Of a stretch of DNA of 32,662 bases, positions 1 through 8,200 are shown in pieces. The notes below the pieces were generated by a model that saw only the letters and a list, made by a program, of their open reading frames with translations, had not been told where the DNA came from and made no database searches. Made by a program: the position numbers and the translations under genes. How positions within the stretch are numbered: position 1 is the first letter of the stretch; each line of letters opens with the position of its first letter. Source of the stretch: Caldilineaceae bacterium (GTDB taxonomy: Bacteria; Chloroflexota; Anaerolineae; Caldilineales; Caldilineaceae); assembly GCA_023384495.1 (NCBI GenBank), contig JAHDWG010000024.1, positions 1 through 32,662 on the forward strand. Direction: 5' to 3'.

Positions 1-1196
1 GCGCTGGCGGGGGCGTAGTTGTGCGCCTCTTCCAGCAGGCAGAAAACTGGGAAGGGAATGTAGTTCTTGTCCCCCCGGCTTACCTTCTGTTTGGCCGTGT
101 CGAGCCGCGCCTGATAGACCCGGCGCAGCAGCGTGGCCGCGATCACCTGCTGCTCGCGCTGGTCCACCTCGTTGAGTTGGATCACCGTACACTGGCCGGG
201 GCGGAAGAGCTCGCGCAGCTCCAGGTTTTCCATGTCGTTGAAGATGCGGCTGTGCCCCAACACGGCGTTGAGCCGCCAGACCAGCGCGCCGGTGGTGGGG
301 TCTTCGTCGTCGGGCGCAAAGCCATCTTCGCCGTCGGCCTTTTTGCCCTCGGTGGTCTGGCGGACGGCGTAGAGCAGTTGCTCCAGCGTATAGCCGCCCT
401 TGAAGCTGCGTTGGGCAAAGGCGAAGGCGCGGCCAAGCTGATAGTGCATCTTTTCCGACAGATTGGGGAGCAGATAGCGCAGGTCGGGCAGGGTAAGGGT
501 GTCGATGCGGATGCGCACGCTGTCGGGCTGGAAGATGCGCACGGTGGGCTTGTAGTCGCCCTTGCGGAAGGCGGGCAGATTCATCATCCCCTGCAGCGTG
601 CTGTATTCGCCATGCGGGTCGATGATGAGCACGGCGGCCAGGTGGGTCTTGCCGCTGCCGGTGCTGGCGATGATGGCCAGGTGCGTGCTGGTAAAGCCGC
701 GCACATCCAGCGCTACGGGCACAGCGTCGGGCGCCCGGCTGAGCAGGCTGCCCAGGTGGGCGCTGCCTCGTTCGCCCTGTTTGCGCTTGCTGAGCACCGC
801 GGTAAGCAGCTCGTCGTCGGCAATGTAGATGGGCGACCCGCCCACCGGCGGCACGCGCGGGTTGATAAAGTCGCCCATGCCCGTGCTGTGATAGCCGAGC
901 ACCGCCACCGTGATCTCAAAGAGTTCATTCTCGTCGCTGTCGTAGCCCAGGAGCGCGGCCACCTGGCTGGGCGGCACCGTCGGGTCGGCCATAAAGCTAT
1001 CGGGGAAGAGCTTGACCGACCGGCGCCCGGTGACGCGGCCCAGAATTTGCCGCTCCTCGCCGTCGACGTGGGCCAGGTAGTAGACAAATTCGCCATGTTT
1101 AACCCGGCGTTCCGGGTCGGGCGCGATCAGGGTGAACTCGTGGGGCGTCTCGCCCGGCCCCTTGACCGTGCCGATGCAGTGTGGGTGTGAGATCAT
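1..1196 (-). CDS. herA: HerA-like ATPase (FtsK-HerA superfamily), 3' end outside window
   Basis: The frame is open from an ATG at 1196 through the left edge (398 complete codons visible). The N-terminal part (about residues 1-100) fits a HAS-barrel. It is followed by a Walker A loop, STGSGKT, with Lys183, a DPHGEY motif starting at Asp193, and near the edge a Walker B-type LLEEAHNYAP. These are hallmarks of the HerA DNA-translocating ATPases, which pump DNA together with the NurA nuclease in end resection; some homologues serve other roles. The distance from Walker A Lys to the DPHGEY Asp is only 10 residues, whereas HerA proteins usually have roughly 22-30, so part of the helix and strand after the P-loop seems missing without loss of frame. 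It is last in a minus-strand gene set after a HAS-barrel protein, a phosphatase-like hydrolase and a DUF pair. No NurA is seen within the window. Confidence 0.85.
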   Translation of the reverse strand, partial: MISHPHCIGTVKGPGETPHEFTLIAPDPERRVKHGEFVYYLAHVDGEERQILGRVTGRRSVKLFPDSFMADPTVPPSQVAALLGYDSDENELFEITVAVLGYHSTGMGDFINPRVPPVGGSPIYIADDELLTAVLSKRKQGERGSAHLGSLLSRAPDAVPVALDVRGFTSTHLAIIASTGSGKTHLAAVLIIDPHGEYSTLQGMMNLPAFRKGDYKPTVRIFQPDSVRIRIDTLTLPDLRYLLPNLSEKMHYQLGRAFAFAQRSFKGGYTLEQLLYAVRQTTEGKKADGEDGFAPDDEDPTTGALVWRLNAVLGHSRIFNDMENLELRELFRPGQCTVIQLNEVDQREQQVIAATLLRRVYQARLDTAKQKVSRGDKNYIPFPVFCLLEEAHNYAPAS

Positions 1197-1216
1197 ATTC
1201 ATTACGGCAAAGCGCG

Positions 1217-1513
1217 CTATGCCGGGACACGGGCCCAACGTTGGGCCATCTCGATCCACGCGTCGCGATACTCAGGCCAGTTGCGAAGGGTTTCAGGATC
1301 AAAGGCAGCATCATTGGGCCAGACCAGGTTGCGGATCTCCGAATCGAGCCGTACCTGATTGAAAAGTTTCAGATCACGCAGTGGCCCAAACAACTCCCCA
1401 TACAGCACGGGCTCTAGATTGACGACCTGTGTGACGCCATCATCAAACCGAATCTTCAATGTATATGGCCCAACAATGGCAAAGTCTTCCACATAATAGA
1501 TTTCGTGCGCCAT
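1217..1513 (-). CDS. DUF2442 family protein
   Basis: A 98-residue protein. The middle reads as a DUF2442 domain: a beta-rich segment with FDDG, then NLEPVLYGELFGPLRD, a phenylalanine-centred segment and NLVWPNDAAFDPETL, matching the family pattern (dy-L-v-F-dG ... pLrD ... F ... I-WpnG-D-dPe-L). The ATG at 1513 is chosen because AGGGGG lies five bases upstream; a longer reading would run into the preceding gene. Its start lies 7 bases after the stop of the DUF4160 gene, so the two are probably cotranslated. DUF2442 and DUF4160 genes are frequently found side by side and the arrangement resembles a toxin-antitoxin module, but I know of no firm biochemical role. The C-terminal ~20 residues (NWPEYRDAWIEMAQRWARV) extend past the core domain. 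Confidence 0.85.
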   Translation of the reverse strand: MAHEIYYVEDFAIVGPYTLKIRFDDGVTQVVNLEPVLYGELFGPLRDLKLFNQVRLDSEIRNLVWPNDAAFDPETLRNWPEYRDAWIEMAQRWARVPA

Positions 1514-1520
1514 AGTCCCC

Positions 1521-1793
1521 CTATTTGTGTAGCGGATCGATCTTGTGCGGCGCATAGCCGCTGCTTAGCAGCCGCCAGTTCTCCAGCAGTTCATCCTGGT
1601 GTAGTTCAATCCAGGCCTCGACAAGACGGCGTTGGCGGGGAGAAAACTGTCCACGAATCGGTTCAATTGGCTCGATACTGTAGCTAACAGTGACCCCCTG
1701 ATATGTAGCATGGAAGTGTGGCCGGTGATGATACATGCCGCCTTCGGGATACATACGAATAATGATACCAAAAAATCGAGAGATTTCGGTCAT
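1521..1793 (-). CDS. DUF4160 family protein
   Basis: A 90-residue protein starting MTEISRFFGIIIRMY, which is the family signature (pEisrFfGivI-my), followed by HHRPHFHATY (the conserved P-HFH-Y metal-like cluster), a central segment ending in RGQFSPRQRRLVEAWIELHQDELLENW and a basic tail. The upstream in-frame ATG at 1808 would add five residues (MSART); the shorter start keeps the conserved N-terminus. The gene lies directly upstream of the DUF2442 gene in the same direction. The pair is often conserved together across bacteria and has been suspected to be a small two-gene module of toxin-antitoxin type; that is inference, as no activity is visible from sequence. The pair separates the hydrolase gene from the HerA gene. 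Confidence 0.85.
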   Translation of the reverse strand: MTEISRFFGIIIRMYPEGGMYHHRPHFHATYQGVTVSYSIEPIEPIRGQFSPRQRRLVEAWIELHQDELLENWRLLSSGYAPHKIDPLHK

Positions 1794-1827
1794 TGTCCGT
1801 GCTGACAAAAGGCCTATAGCGGTCGTT

Positions 1828-1873
1828 GTTTGAAATCAAGCGTTTTGATCTGTAAGAACGCTTGATTTCAAAC
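1828..1873. repeat. 17-bp perfect inverted repeat
   Basis: Arms at 1828-1844 (GTTTGAAATCAAGCGTT) and 1857-1873 are exact reverse complements, separated by 12 bases. It begins 10 bases after the hydrolase stop codon and ends about 35 bases before the DUF4160 start. No T-run follows on either strand, so an intrinsic terminator is doubtful. The right arm and its flank (TTTCAAACAGAACTC) recur with one mismatch at 16461-16475, so the element may belong to a dispersed family. Confidence 0.7.
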
Positions 1874-1883
1874 AGAACTCGCG

Positions 1884-3131
1884 TTAGCTGTCACCAAGCC
1901 TTAACAACCCCACCGGGATCTCCATCTCCGCTGGCGTCAGCCCGCCGTGGTGGCCGTAGAATTTCTGCTCGAAGCGCCCCGCTTCATACCACCAGACCGC
2001 CTCGCCCGCATGAGGCAGGATGACCAGGTTGCCCAGCCGCGCCAGGAAACGGCCCGCATAGGGCGGCGGGCCAAAGTAACCCTCGTCGAGCATCGCCTGC
2101 GCCGCGCGCACCTCGGCGACGCCCGCCAGCCGTGGCGCCAGAAATGCCTGCGACTCTTCCAGCGCCTCGGGCTTGACATAGAGAAAAACATCCCGCGCCG
2201 AGCCGCCCGGCGGCAGCAGCCGTCCCTGGCGATCCGTGCGCAGGAATCGCTCCAGCCCCGCAAAGCGCCGGTCGGTGTTGAGATAGAGCGTGCGTTGCGG
2301 GCTGACATCCACCATGCCGTGGTCGGCGGTGAGGATCAGCAGCGCATTCTCAAGCCGCCCGGCCAGCGGTTCGAGCAGCGCTCGCTCCAGACTGAAGAGG
2401 CACGCCTCGATCTCCGCCGCCATCTGCGGCGAATCGGGGCCGTTGAAATGGCCGATATAATCCACCAGCGGGAAGTAGAGCGAGACATAGGCCGGCTTCT
2501 GCGTATGGGGCAACTCGCGGCGCAGGTTGACCAGCCCTTCGGGCAGCGTGCGATAGCCGCGCACGGCGGCCCCGCGCAACATCCACCGGCTATAGGTAGA
2601 GTCCACATACTCGCGCGGTTGGTAGACATACGAGGCAACGCCTTCGGCCTGGAGCGCCTGATAGAAGGTCTGACCTGGGTAGAGCGCTTCGGGCCCAATC
2701 CCGGTGGGCTGCAGCGTCTCGCGCGCCTCTTCGCCGGCAAACGAGAAAAGGAGCGGCTGGATCACCGCATCGAGCGCCGGCTCGTAGAACTGCCACTCGT
2801 AGACACCGCTCTGCCCTGGCGTCAGACCCGTGTTGAGGCAGGTGATATGCGCCGCCGTGGTCGAGGGAAACTGGCTCGTCCAGCGTAGCACGGCGCCCTG
2901 CTCGCTGAAACGGCGAAAGAGGGGCCGATTGGCGAACTGCTCAAAGAAGCGCCAGCCGAAAGCGTCCACCAACACCAGGATCACGGTGTCGTAGCGGCGC
3001 AAGTAGCCACCCCATTGGGCAGCCGCAGGCAGATCCACCGGTTCGCCGGTGAGGCAGTGGCGGATCAGCGCCGGCAGATCGGCGAAACAACCGCATCCAT
3101 AATTTGGACGTATGCTGTGAGCCACTATCAT
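1884..3131 (-). CDS. Alkaline phosphatase superfamily hydrolase (type I phosphodiesterase/nucleotide pyrophosphatase-like)
   Basis: A 415-residue protein. Motifs in order are LVLVDAFGWRFF (first metal Asp), QFPSTTAAHITCLNTG (nucleophile Thr in the STTA turn), DYIGHFNGPDS (metal Asp and His), LTADHGMVD (Asp-His metal pair) and YGHHGGLTPAEMEIPV near the C-terminus. This is the two-zinc layout of the alkaline phosphatase / nucleotide pyrophosphatase fold, so the protein should cleave phosphomono- or diesters; the substrate cannot be read from the sequence. No signal peptide is evident, suggesting a cytoplasmic protein. ATG 3131 is chosen because AGGGGG precedes it by a few bases and the upstream open frame only overlaps the HAS-barrel gene. 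The start lies 19 bases after that gene's stop, which argues for cotranscription and for a shared role with the HerA ATPase further on. Confidence 0.85.
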   Translation of the reverse strand: MIVAHSIRPNYGCGCFADLPALIRHCLTGEPVDLPAAAQWGGYLRRYDTVILVLVDAFGWRFFEQFANRPLFRRFSEQGAVLRWTSQFPSTTAAHITCLNTGLTPGQSGVYEWQFYEPALDAVIQPLLFSFAGEEARETLQPTGIGPEALYPGQTFYQALQAEGVASYVYQPREYVDSTYSRWMLRGAAVRGYRTLPEGLVNLRRELPHTQKPAYVSLYFPLVDYIGHFNGPDSPQMAAEIEACLFSLERALLEPLAGRLENALLILTADHGMVDVSPQRTLYLNTDRRFAGLERFLRTDRQGRLLPPGGSARDVFLYVKPEALEESQAFLAPRLAGVAEVRAAQAMLDEGYFGPPPYAGRFLARLGNLVILPHAGEAVWWYEAGRFEQKFYGHHGGLTPAEMEIPVGLLRLGDS

Positions 3132-3150
3132 TGAGCCCCCTGCAATAGAT

Positions 3151-3789
3151 TTACCCCGCCGGCTGGACGATGCTCTTCCAGGCCAGGTTGTTGCGCATGA
3201 CGCCCAACTGTCGCTGGTGGTCGGGGAAAAGCGCACTGAGCCGGTCGATAATGGTGATCATGAGCGGCGGGACGAGCGGGTTATTCTGCCCCAGCAGGAT
3301 GGGCGCATAGCGCAGACAGGGCTGCCCCGTCTCGCCGCAATGAAAGGCCTGTAGCTCGGTCTCATCCAGCCGGTGGACAAAATTGTTGACCGTGGCGGCC
3401 AGCGCCGGCACCCCCTGGTGATATTGCCCGCCGGTGTCGCGCCAGCCCAGCGTGGTCACGCCCACCAGCGTCGCCGTTTCGGACAGATAGTCGGGCGTGA
3501 AGATCGCCAGATCCTGGCGCGGGCTGAGGCGAGGGCCTAGATTGCCAAAGTCGGGGTTGAGCAGCAGTGTGTTGTAGATGACCCCGATCAGCCGGTCCAC
3601 GCTTACCCCGCCCAGCCCGGTTTCGTCCGGCGTCCCCAGCTCGATGCCCACAAAGGCGCCAAAGGTATAGTCGGTTGGCTGGGGCAAAAGGTCGGTCTCG
3701 CCGTCGTTGTAGACCTGGCAGATATAGTCGATGTGCGTGTTCGACTTGACGATCTTGCCGATGCAGATATTGTTCAGGTCAAGCGTCAT
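3151..3789 (-). CDS. HAS-barrel-like protein of the HerA gene cluster
   Basis: A 212-residue protein with no signal peptide or membrane segment. The N-terminus (IGKIVKSNTHIDYICQVYNDGE ... FGAFVGIEL) looks like a HAS-barrel, the small beta-barrel at the N-terminus of HerA ATPases and F1 ATPase subunits. The rest (NTLLLNPDFGNLGPRLSPRQDLAIFTPDYL, then LVGVTTLGW and a C-terminal helical part) I do not recognise as an enzyme. A start at ATG 3789 is supported by GAGGG five bases upstream. It is the first gene of a minus-strand run with the phosphatase-like hydrolase and HerA, so a scaffold or regulatory partner of the HerA complex is plausible. The HAS-barrel assignment is by pattern only and moderately sure; the operon link is inferred from spacing and direction. 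Confidence 0.6.
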   Translation of the reverse strand: MTLDLNNICIGKIVKSNTHIDYICQVYNDGETDLLPQPTDYTFGAFVGIELGTPDETGLGGVSVDRLIGVIYNTLLLNPDFGNLGPRLSPRQDLAIFTPDYLSETATLVGVTTLGWRDTGGQYHQGVPALAATVNNFVHRLDETELQAFHCGETGQPCLRYAPILLGQNNPLVPPLMITIIDRLSALFPDHQRQLGVMRNNLAWKSIVQPAG

Positions 3790-3870
3790 GATGCCCTCAC
3801 AAAGCCCTCACCGCGCCCTGCGCCGGCCTGGCGCCCAAATTGGCGTAGGCCGTTCCATTCAATCTTATCC

Positions 3871-4983
3871 TCAAACGGCAAAATTAGCCAATTTGTTCTG
3901 ATCAAGTTCTACGCCCAACCCGGGGCGCTCAAAGGGGCGCGCTTCGCCCCCCCGGATGGGCAGCGACTCCACCAGCAGGTCGTCTTCATAGTAGAACGGG
4001 CCGATAATGTCGCAGGGGAATTCTTCGGCGCCAATGGCCGGGGTGGCCAGGGCCAGATGGATCATGGCCGCGCTGGCCACGCCCAGCTCCAGATTGCTGC
4101 CCACGGTGCAGGTGAGCCCGGCTGCCTCGGCCACAGCGGCCACCTTCCGCGCCGGGCCAATGCCGCCCCCCTTGGCCACATAGACTGAGAGCACGTCGGC
4201 AGCCTGGGCGCGCACCAACGCCATCGCATCCTGCGGGGTGTTGACGCTCTCGTCGGCCATGATCGGCACGGGCGCGTTAGCGCGCACATCGGCCAGCCAC
4301 GTTACATCGTAGGGTTGCACCGGCTGCTCGGCAAAGAAAATGTTGTAGGCCGTGAGCCGGCGGATGGTCTGGATGGCGACGCGCGGGGACCAGCCGCCGT
4401 TGGCGTCCACGCCCAGGCGAATCTCCGGGCCGATGGCCTCGCGCACCGCGGCCACGCGCGCCACGTCGCCTTCCGGGTCGATGCCGACCTTGACCTTCAT
4501 GGTGTTGAAGCCCTGCGCCACGGCCCATTCGGCCACCGCGGCGGCCTGGGCAGGCTCCAGCCCGGAGATGGAGAACTTGGTGGCCACCACATCGCGCGCC
4601 TTGCCGCCCAGCAGTCGATAGACCGGCAGCCCGGCCACTTTGCCCAGAATGTCCCACAGCGCCATCTCAATGCCCGCCCGCGTAAAGACGTTGCCAAAGA
4701 TCGCCTTCTGCATCTTGGCCGTCAGCTGCTCGATCTGGGTTGGGTCCTCGCCGATCAGCAGGGGGGCCAGGATCGTCTGGATGAAGTGGGCTGCGGTCAC
4801 GTTGTCTTCGCCGCTCCAGACGGGCGTGCACGAGACTTCGCCCACGCCGGTGACGCCTTCATCGGTGTGCACCTGAAGCATGAGAAAGGGCGAGGTGGCG
4901 TGATACCCGCGCCCGCTGCGAATGGCGCGCGCCGGATGGATGGGAACCCGCACGGGAAAGGTTTCGATATGGGTGATCTTCAT
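3871..4983 (-). CDS. Enolase superfamily enzyme, muconate-lactonizing (MLE) subgroup
   Basis: A 370-residue, full-length protein. It has an N-terminal capping domain (1-125) and a TIM-barrel with TMKVKVG (catalytic Lys163 and Lys165), metal ligands in DANGGW (Asp193), AEQP (Glu219) and ADESV (Asp244), and Lys271 in YVAKGGG on the far side of the barrel. The Lys-x-Lys plus opposite Lys pattern defines the MLE subgroup, which includes muconate and chloromuconate cycloisomerases, o-succinylbenzoate synthase, N-succinylamino acid racemase and dipeptide epimerases. The C-terminal CDIIGPFYYEDDLL is typical of MLE-like members. The exact substrate cannot be assigned. AGGGA precedes the ATG at 4983. 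It is cytoplasmic and lies 81 bases upstream of the HAS-barrel gene in the same direction, so it may be a separate unit. Confidence 0.88.
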   Translation of the reverse strand: MKITHIETFPVRVPIHPARAIRSGRGYHATSPFLMLQVHTDEGVTGVGEVSCTPVWSGEDNVTAAHFIQTILAPLLIGEDPTQIEQLTAKMQKAIFGNVFTRAGIEMALWDILGKVAGLPVYRLLGGKARDVVATKFSISGLEPAQAAAVAEWAVAQGFNTMKVKVGIDPEGDVARVAAVREAIGPEIRLGVDANGGWSPRVAIQTIRRLTAYNIFFAEQPVQPYDVTWLADVRANAPVPIMADESVNTPQDAMALVRAQAADVLSVYVAKGGGIGPARKVAAVAEAAGLTCTVGSNLELGVASAAMIHLALATPAIGAEEFPCDIIGPFYYEDDLLVESLPIRGGEARPFERPGLGVELDQNKLANFAV

Positions 4984-5154
4984 GTTGTCCCTACTTCTTT
5001 CTTACAACCCAGCTGTTTGACGATTGGCGCCTATACCACCTGTCGGATTGCAGAGTCACTTTGTTAAAGATACACTAATGCAAAACGGATGGACTTGCAA
5101 TGACAATTTGTCTCTGCTGATAACCATTAGGCGCTTCGTAAGTCATGTGGAAAA

Positions 5155-5197
5155 GAATTGCGCTGTCGGGAAATCAGGCTTCTCGACAGCGCAATTC
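5155..5197 (-). terminator. Intrinsic terminator after the large FG-GAP gene
   Basis: Fourteen-base perfect inverted repeat (5155-5168 and 5184-5197, GAATTGCGCTGTCG) with a 15-base loop. Read on the minus strand it is followed directly by a short T-rich stretch (CTTTTCC). It lies about 80 bases past the stop at 5274, as expected for the end of that transcript, and separates it from the MLE-type gene. The remaining ~250 bases between the two genes show nothing else clear. Confidence 0.7.
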
Positions 5198-5273
5198 ATT
5201 ATATCGGATCTTACCCCCAGGCAAAACCAGCCCCTTAGCCGGATAGATGTCTGCTCGGCGGCAATCGACTGAG

Positions 5274-8200
5274 CTACCGTAAAGCGTCGGCCACAACGGG
5301 CAGATAGAGCGTGTGTGGCAAGCCCGCCGCGCCATCGTCAGGCCCATCCGGCCACAACGTAAACCGGGCCTCAGTCACAAGGTCAGGCTCGATCACAATC
5401 GCCAATCGCTCCGGCGCGCGATAGTCGGCGGGGGCCTCCAAATGATGCAGGTACTCACCAGCGAGCACCTCCTCAATTGTGTAGTACCCGTTGGGCTCAC
5501 TCTGTACGGGATAGCGATGGCGCCTCTCCAATTGATTCCGTTCTTCGAGCACGGCGGTCACTGCGGCGACAACCGGCGCGCCCGACGGGTCCAATATCTG
5601 GCCGCGCAATGCGCCTGGCGCCGCAGGGTTTTCCACCAGTTCGACTTCGTCCTCGGGTTCGATGATGGCGTTGGCATCGTTGCCGGCCACTTTTTCGAGG
5701 CGGACAGCGTCGACGCCATAGCGATCCCCCACAGCGTCGAACGGCGCAAGCCAGAAGCGCAGCCGCACATTGGTGGTGGGCTGGCTAAAGCCGGTGGTGA
5801 CAAATTCAACCGCAAAGGTTTGCCAGACGCTGGTCAGATCGACCCGATGGCCGTTGAGACCGTAATTGCCGCCCCCACTGTGAGGGTGGAGGAAGAGCGA
5901 CAGGTCGTTGCCGCTGTTGGAATAGGCCGCAAAGCTGAGTCGGTATCGGGTGTTGGGTTCGAGCAAGAACCCATACTGGTAGAGTTGTACGTTCGACCCC
6001 TGCGTTTGGATGGTGACCTGTGCCGCGCGATCGCACTCGTAGCCAGGGCTGACCGAGGTGAAGCTCCCTTTGCCGTCGGTATAGAAGCGCCAGAAGTCGG
6101 TTCCGCTTTCGAAGCTCGGGTTGCCCAGCACATTCCCTGGCGCTGCGCTGCACATACCGCTCTCCGGTGTGTTCGTGGCGGTGGCCGTGGGCGTGACGGT
6201 GGCTGTCGGCGGAGGTGTCGGTGTGTCGTCAGCCCCAGTGTCGACGGTTGGCGTTGCCGTGGGGGTGGGGGTCGGCGCCGGCGTGTTGACAGCCGGTGGG
6301 GTTGGGGTGGCGGTGGGCGTCGCAGTGGCCTGTGGCGGGGCCGACGTACAGGCCGACGTGTTCTCGTAGAGCAGGACGCGCCCGTGCGTCCAGCCAATCG
6401 AGACGACATCCAGATCGCCGTCCCCGTCCACATCAAACAACTGCGTCCCGTCGTGGTGCTCGTCGCCAGTGTGGATGAGGTGGAGCGCCCACTCGCCCCC
6501 ACGCCCGTCGAGGTTTTCAATCGCATAGACGCGCAGGGTATGGAGTTGGCTACCGGAGCCACGGTGCTGCCCCGCCACAATGTCCAGGTCGCCATCGCCA
6601 TCCATGTCACCCACGTCGATGCTTTGCGGCGATGTGTTCGACGGTGTGGTCAAATTGGCGACAAGGTGTTCGGGCCAGGCGGCAAAGGGGGATGCCTGTT
6701 GCTCATACCAGGCGACTTTGGACTCTGGGTCATGCCCGTAGCCAACCACGACATCAAGATCGCCGTCGCCGTCCATGTCCGCAAGCACGTTGCGGTCGGG
6801 CGCGCCGCTGGTGAAGGTGTAGACCGGGATGGGGGTCCACTGGTCGCCGGGGCCGTCGTTGCGCACCCAATGCGAGCCTGTGAAGAGATCAACATCCCCA
6901 TCGAAGTCGATGTCGGCGCTGCTCAGCGCCTCGCCCTCGGAAAAGGCCGTGGCCTGGCGACGTGGCCAAATGCCAACGCTCGGGTCATCGGGCACGGTCA
7001 ACATCTGGATGCCGCCCAGGTTGTTGTCCCACGCGATGGCGACCTCAAGCGGCCCCCCTGGTTGGAAATGGGCAATCGTCACCCCCTGGACGGGCCTGTT
7101 TTCTCGAATGCTCAGATTGCTGTCGATGTTGTCGAACACCGTAAAATTGCCAGCCCCATCATTGCGCGCCCACACAAAGGGCAGTTGATTGTTGACGCCG
7201 GCTGTGCCCAGCAGGTCGATGTGGCCATCGCCATCAAAGTCATGGACGGCGATCGTATCGTCAAACGGGGCGCCGATGGGGAATCGTTGCCACGCGCCGG
7301 TGGCGAAGCCTGGGTTGCGATACCAGAAGCGACCCGTGATCACATCGGTGCGCCCATCCCCATCGATGTCGGCCAGGTAGACAAAGGCGGAGCGCCCTGG
7401 GCGGTCGGCGTCAATCACATGGCGCTGCCACTGGTCGAGTCGGGCAACACAGCCAGCCGGGTTGAGCTGGTTGAGGAGAATGTCCACACGGGGGGCGCCA
7501 TGATTATACGGTTTGACGAGGATATCCAGATCATCGTCGCCATCCAGGTCGGCCAGACGCGACTCGTGGTTGTCCAGCCCCGTCGCGACCACAGTGGCCG
7601 TGAAATTGCCGGTTCCGTCGCCTAGAAGGAGCCAGGTCTTGCTGGCGCTGTTGCCGCCGTTGAGCCGCATTTCGGCCACAAAGATATCGAGATGCCCATC
7701 GCGGTTGGCGTCGGCAACTTCCAAGCTATGACCACGGTTGACATTGACGCCCAACAGGTTTCGTCCTACCCAGGCGTTGTTCTTCCATTCGTAAAGCATG
7801 AGCGGGCCAATCACATCACCGGCCACAAAGACGATCTCGGGGCGCCCACCGGGGATAAACTGACCAGCCGCGGCCCGTGTAAAGCGCTGGGCGTCGTCGA
7901 TGACCTGTTCGGCAAAGGTCATAGCGCCGGTGTGTTTGAACCAACGCCCCCCGCCGATGATGTCGACCAGACCGTCGCCGTCCACGTCGGCCTGAGCCAG
8001 ACCTTCCATCTCATCGCCGGTATAGGCATAGATCTCGACCAAGGGCCACGGCTGGGCTGTGCGCGGGTCGGCAGGGATTTCTGCCAGCAAGAGCTTGGCC
8101 GCGCGCTGATTCCAAAAGACCAGCTCGACCTTGCCATCGCCGGTGAAATCGCCAAACATCATGTCGTGATGCTTGCCCAAGCCACTGTTTTTGATCTCAC

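Noticed and set aside
21-1190. Plus-strand open frame of 389 codons at the left edge
   Set aside because: It is the shadow of the HerA-like gene, whose Walker A and Walker B motifs are on the minus strand.
5313-7625. Long plus-strand open frame (770 codons) opposite the large FG-GAP gene
   Set aside because: It is antisense to Asp/Gly-rich repeats with strong third-position bias; the translation has no domain, signal or ribosome site, and the minus strand has clear family motifs throughout.
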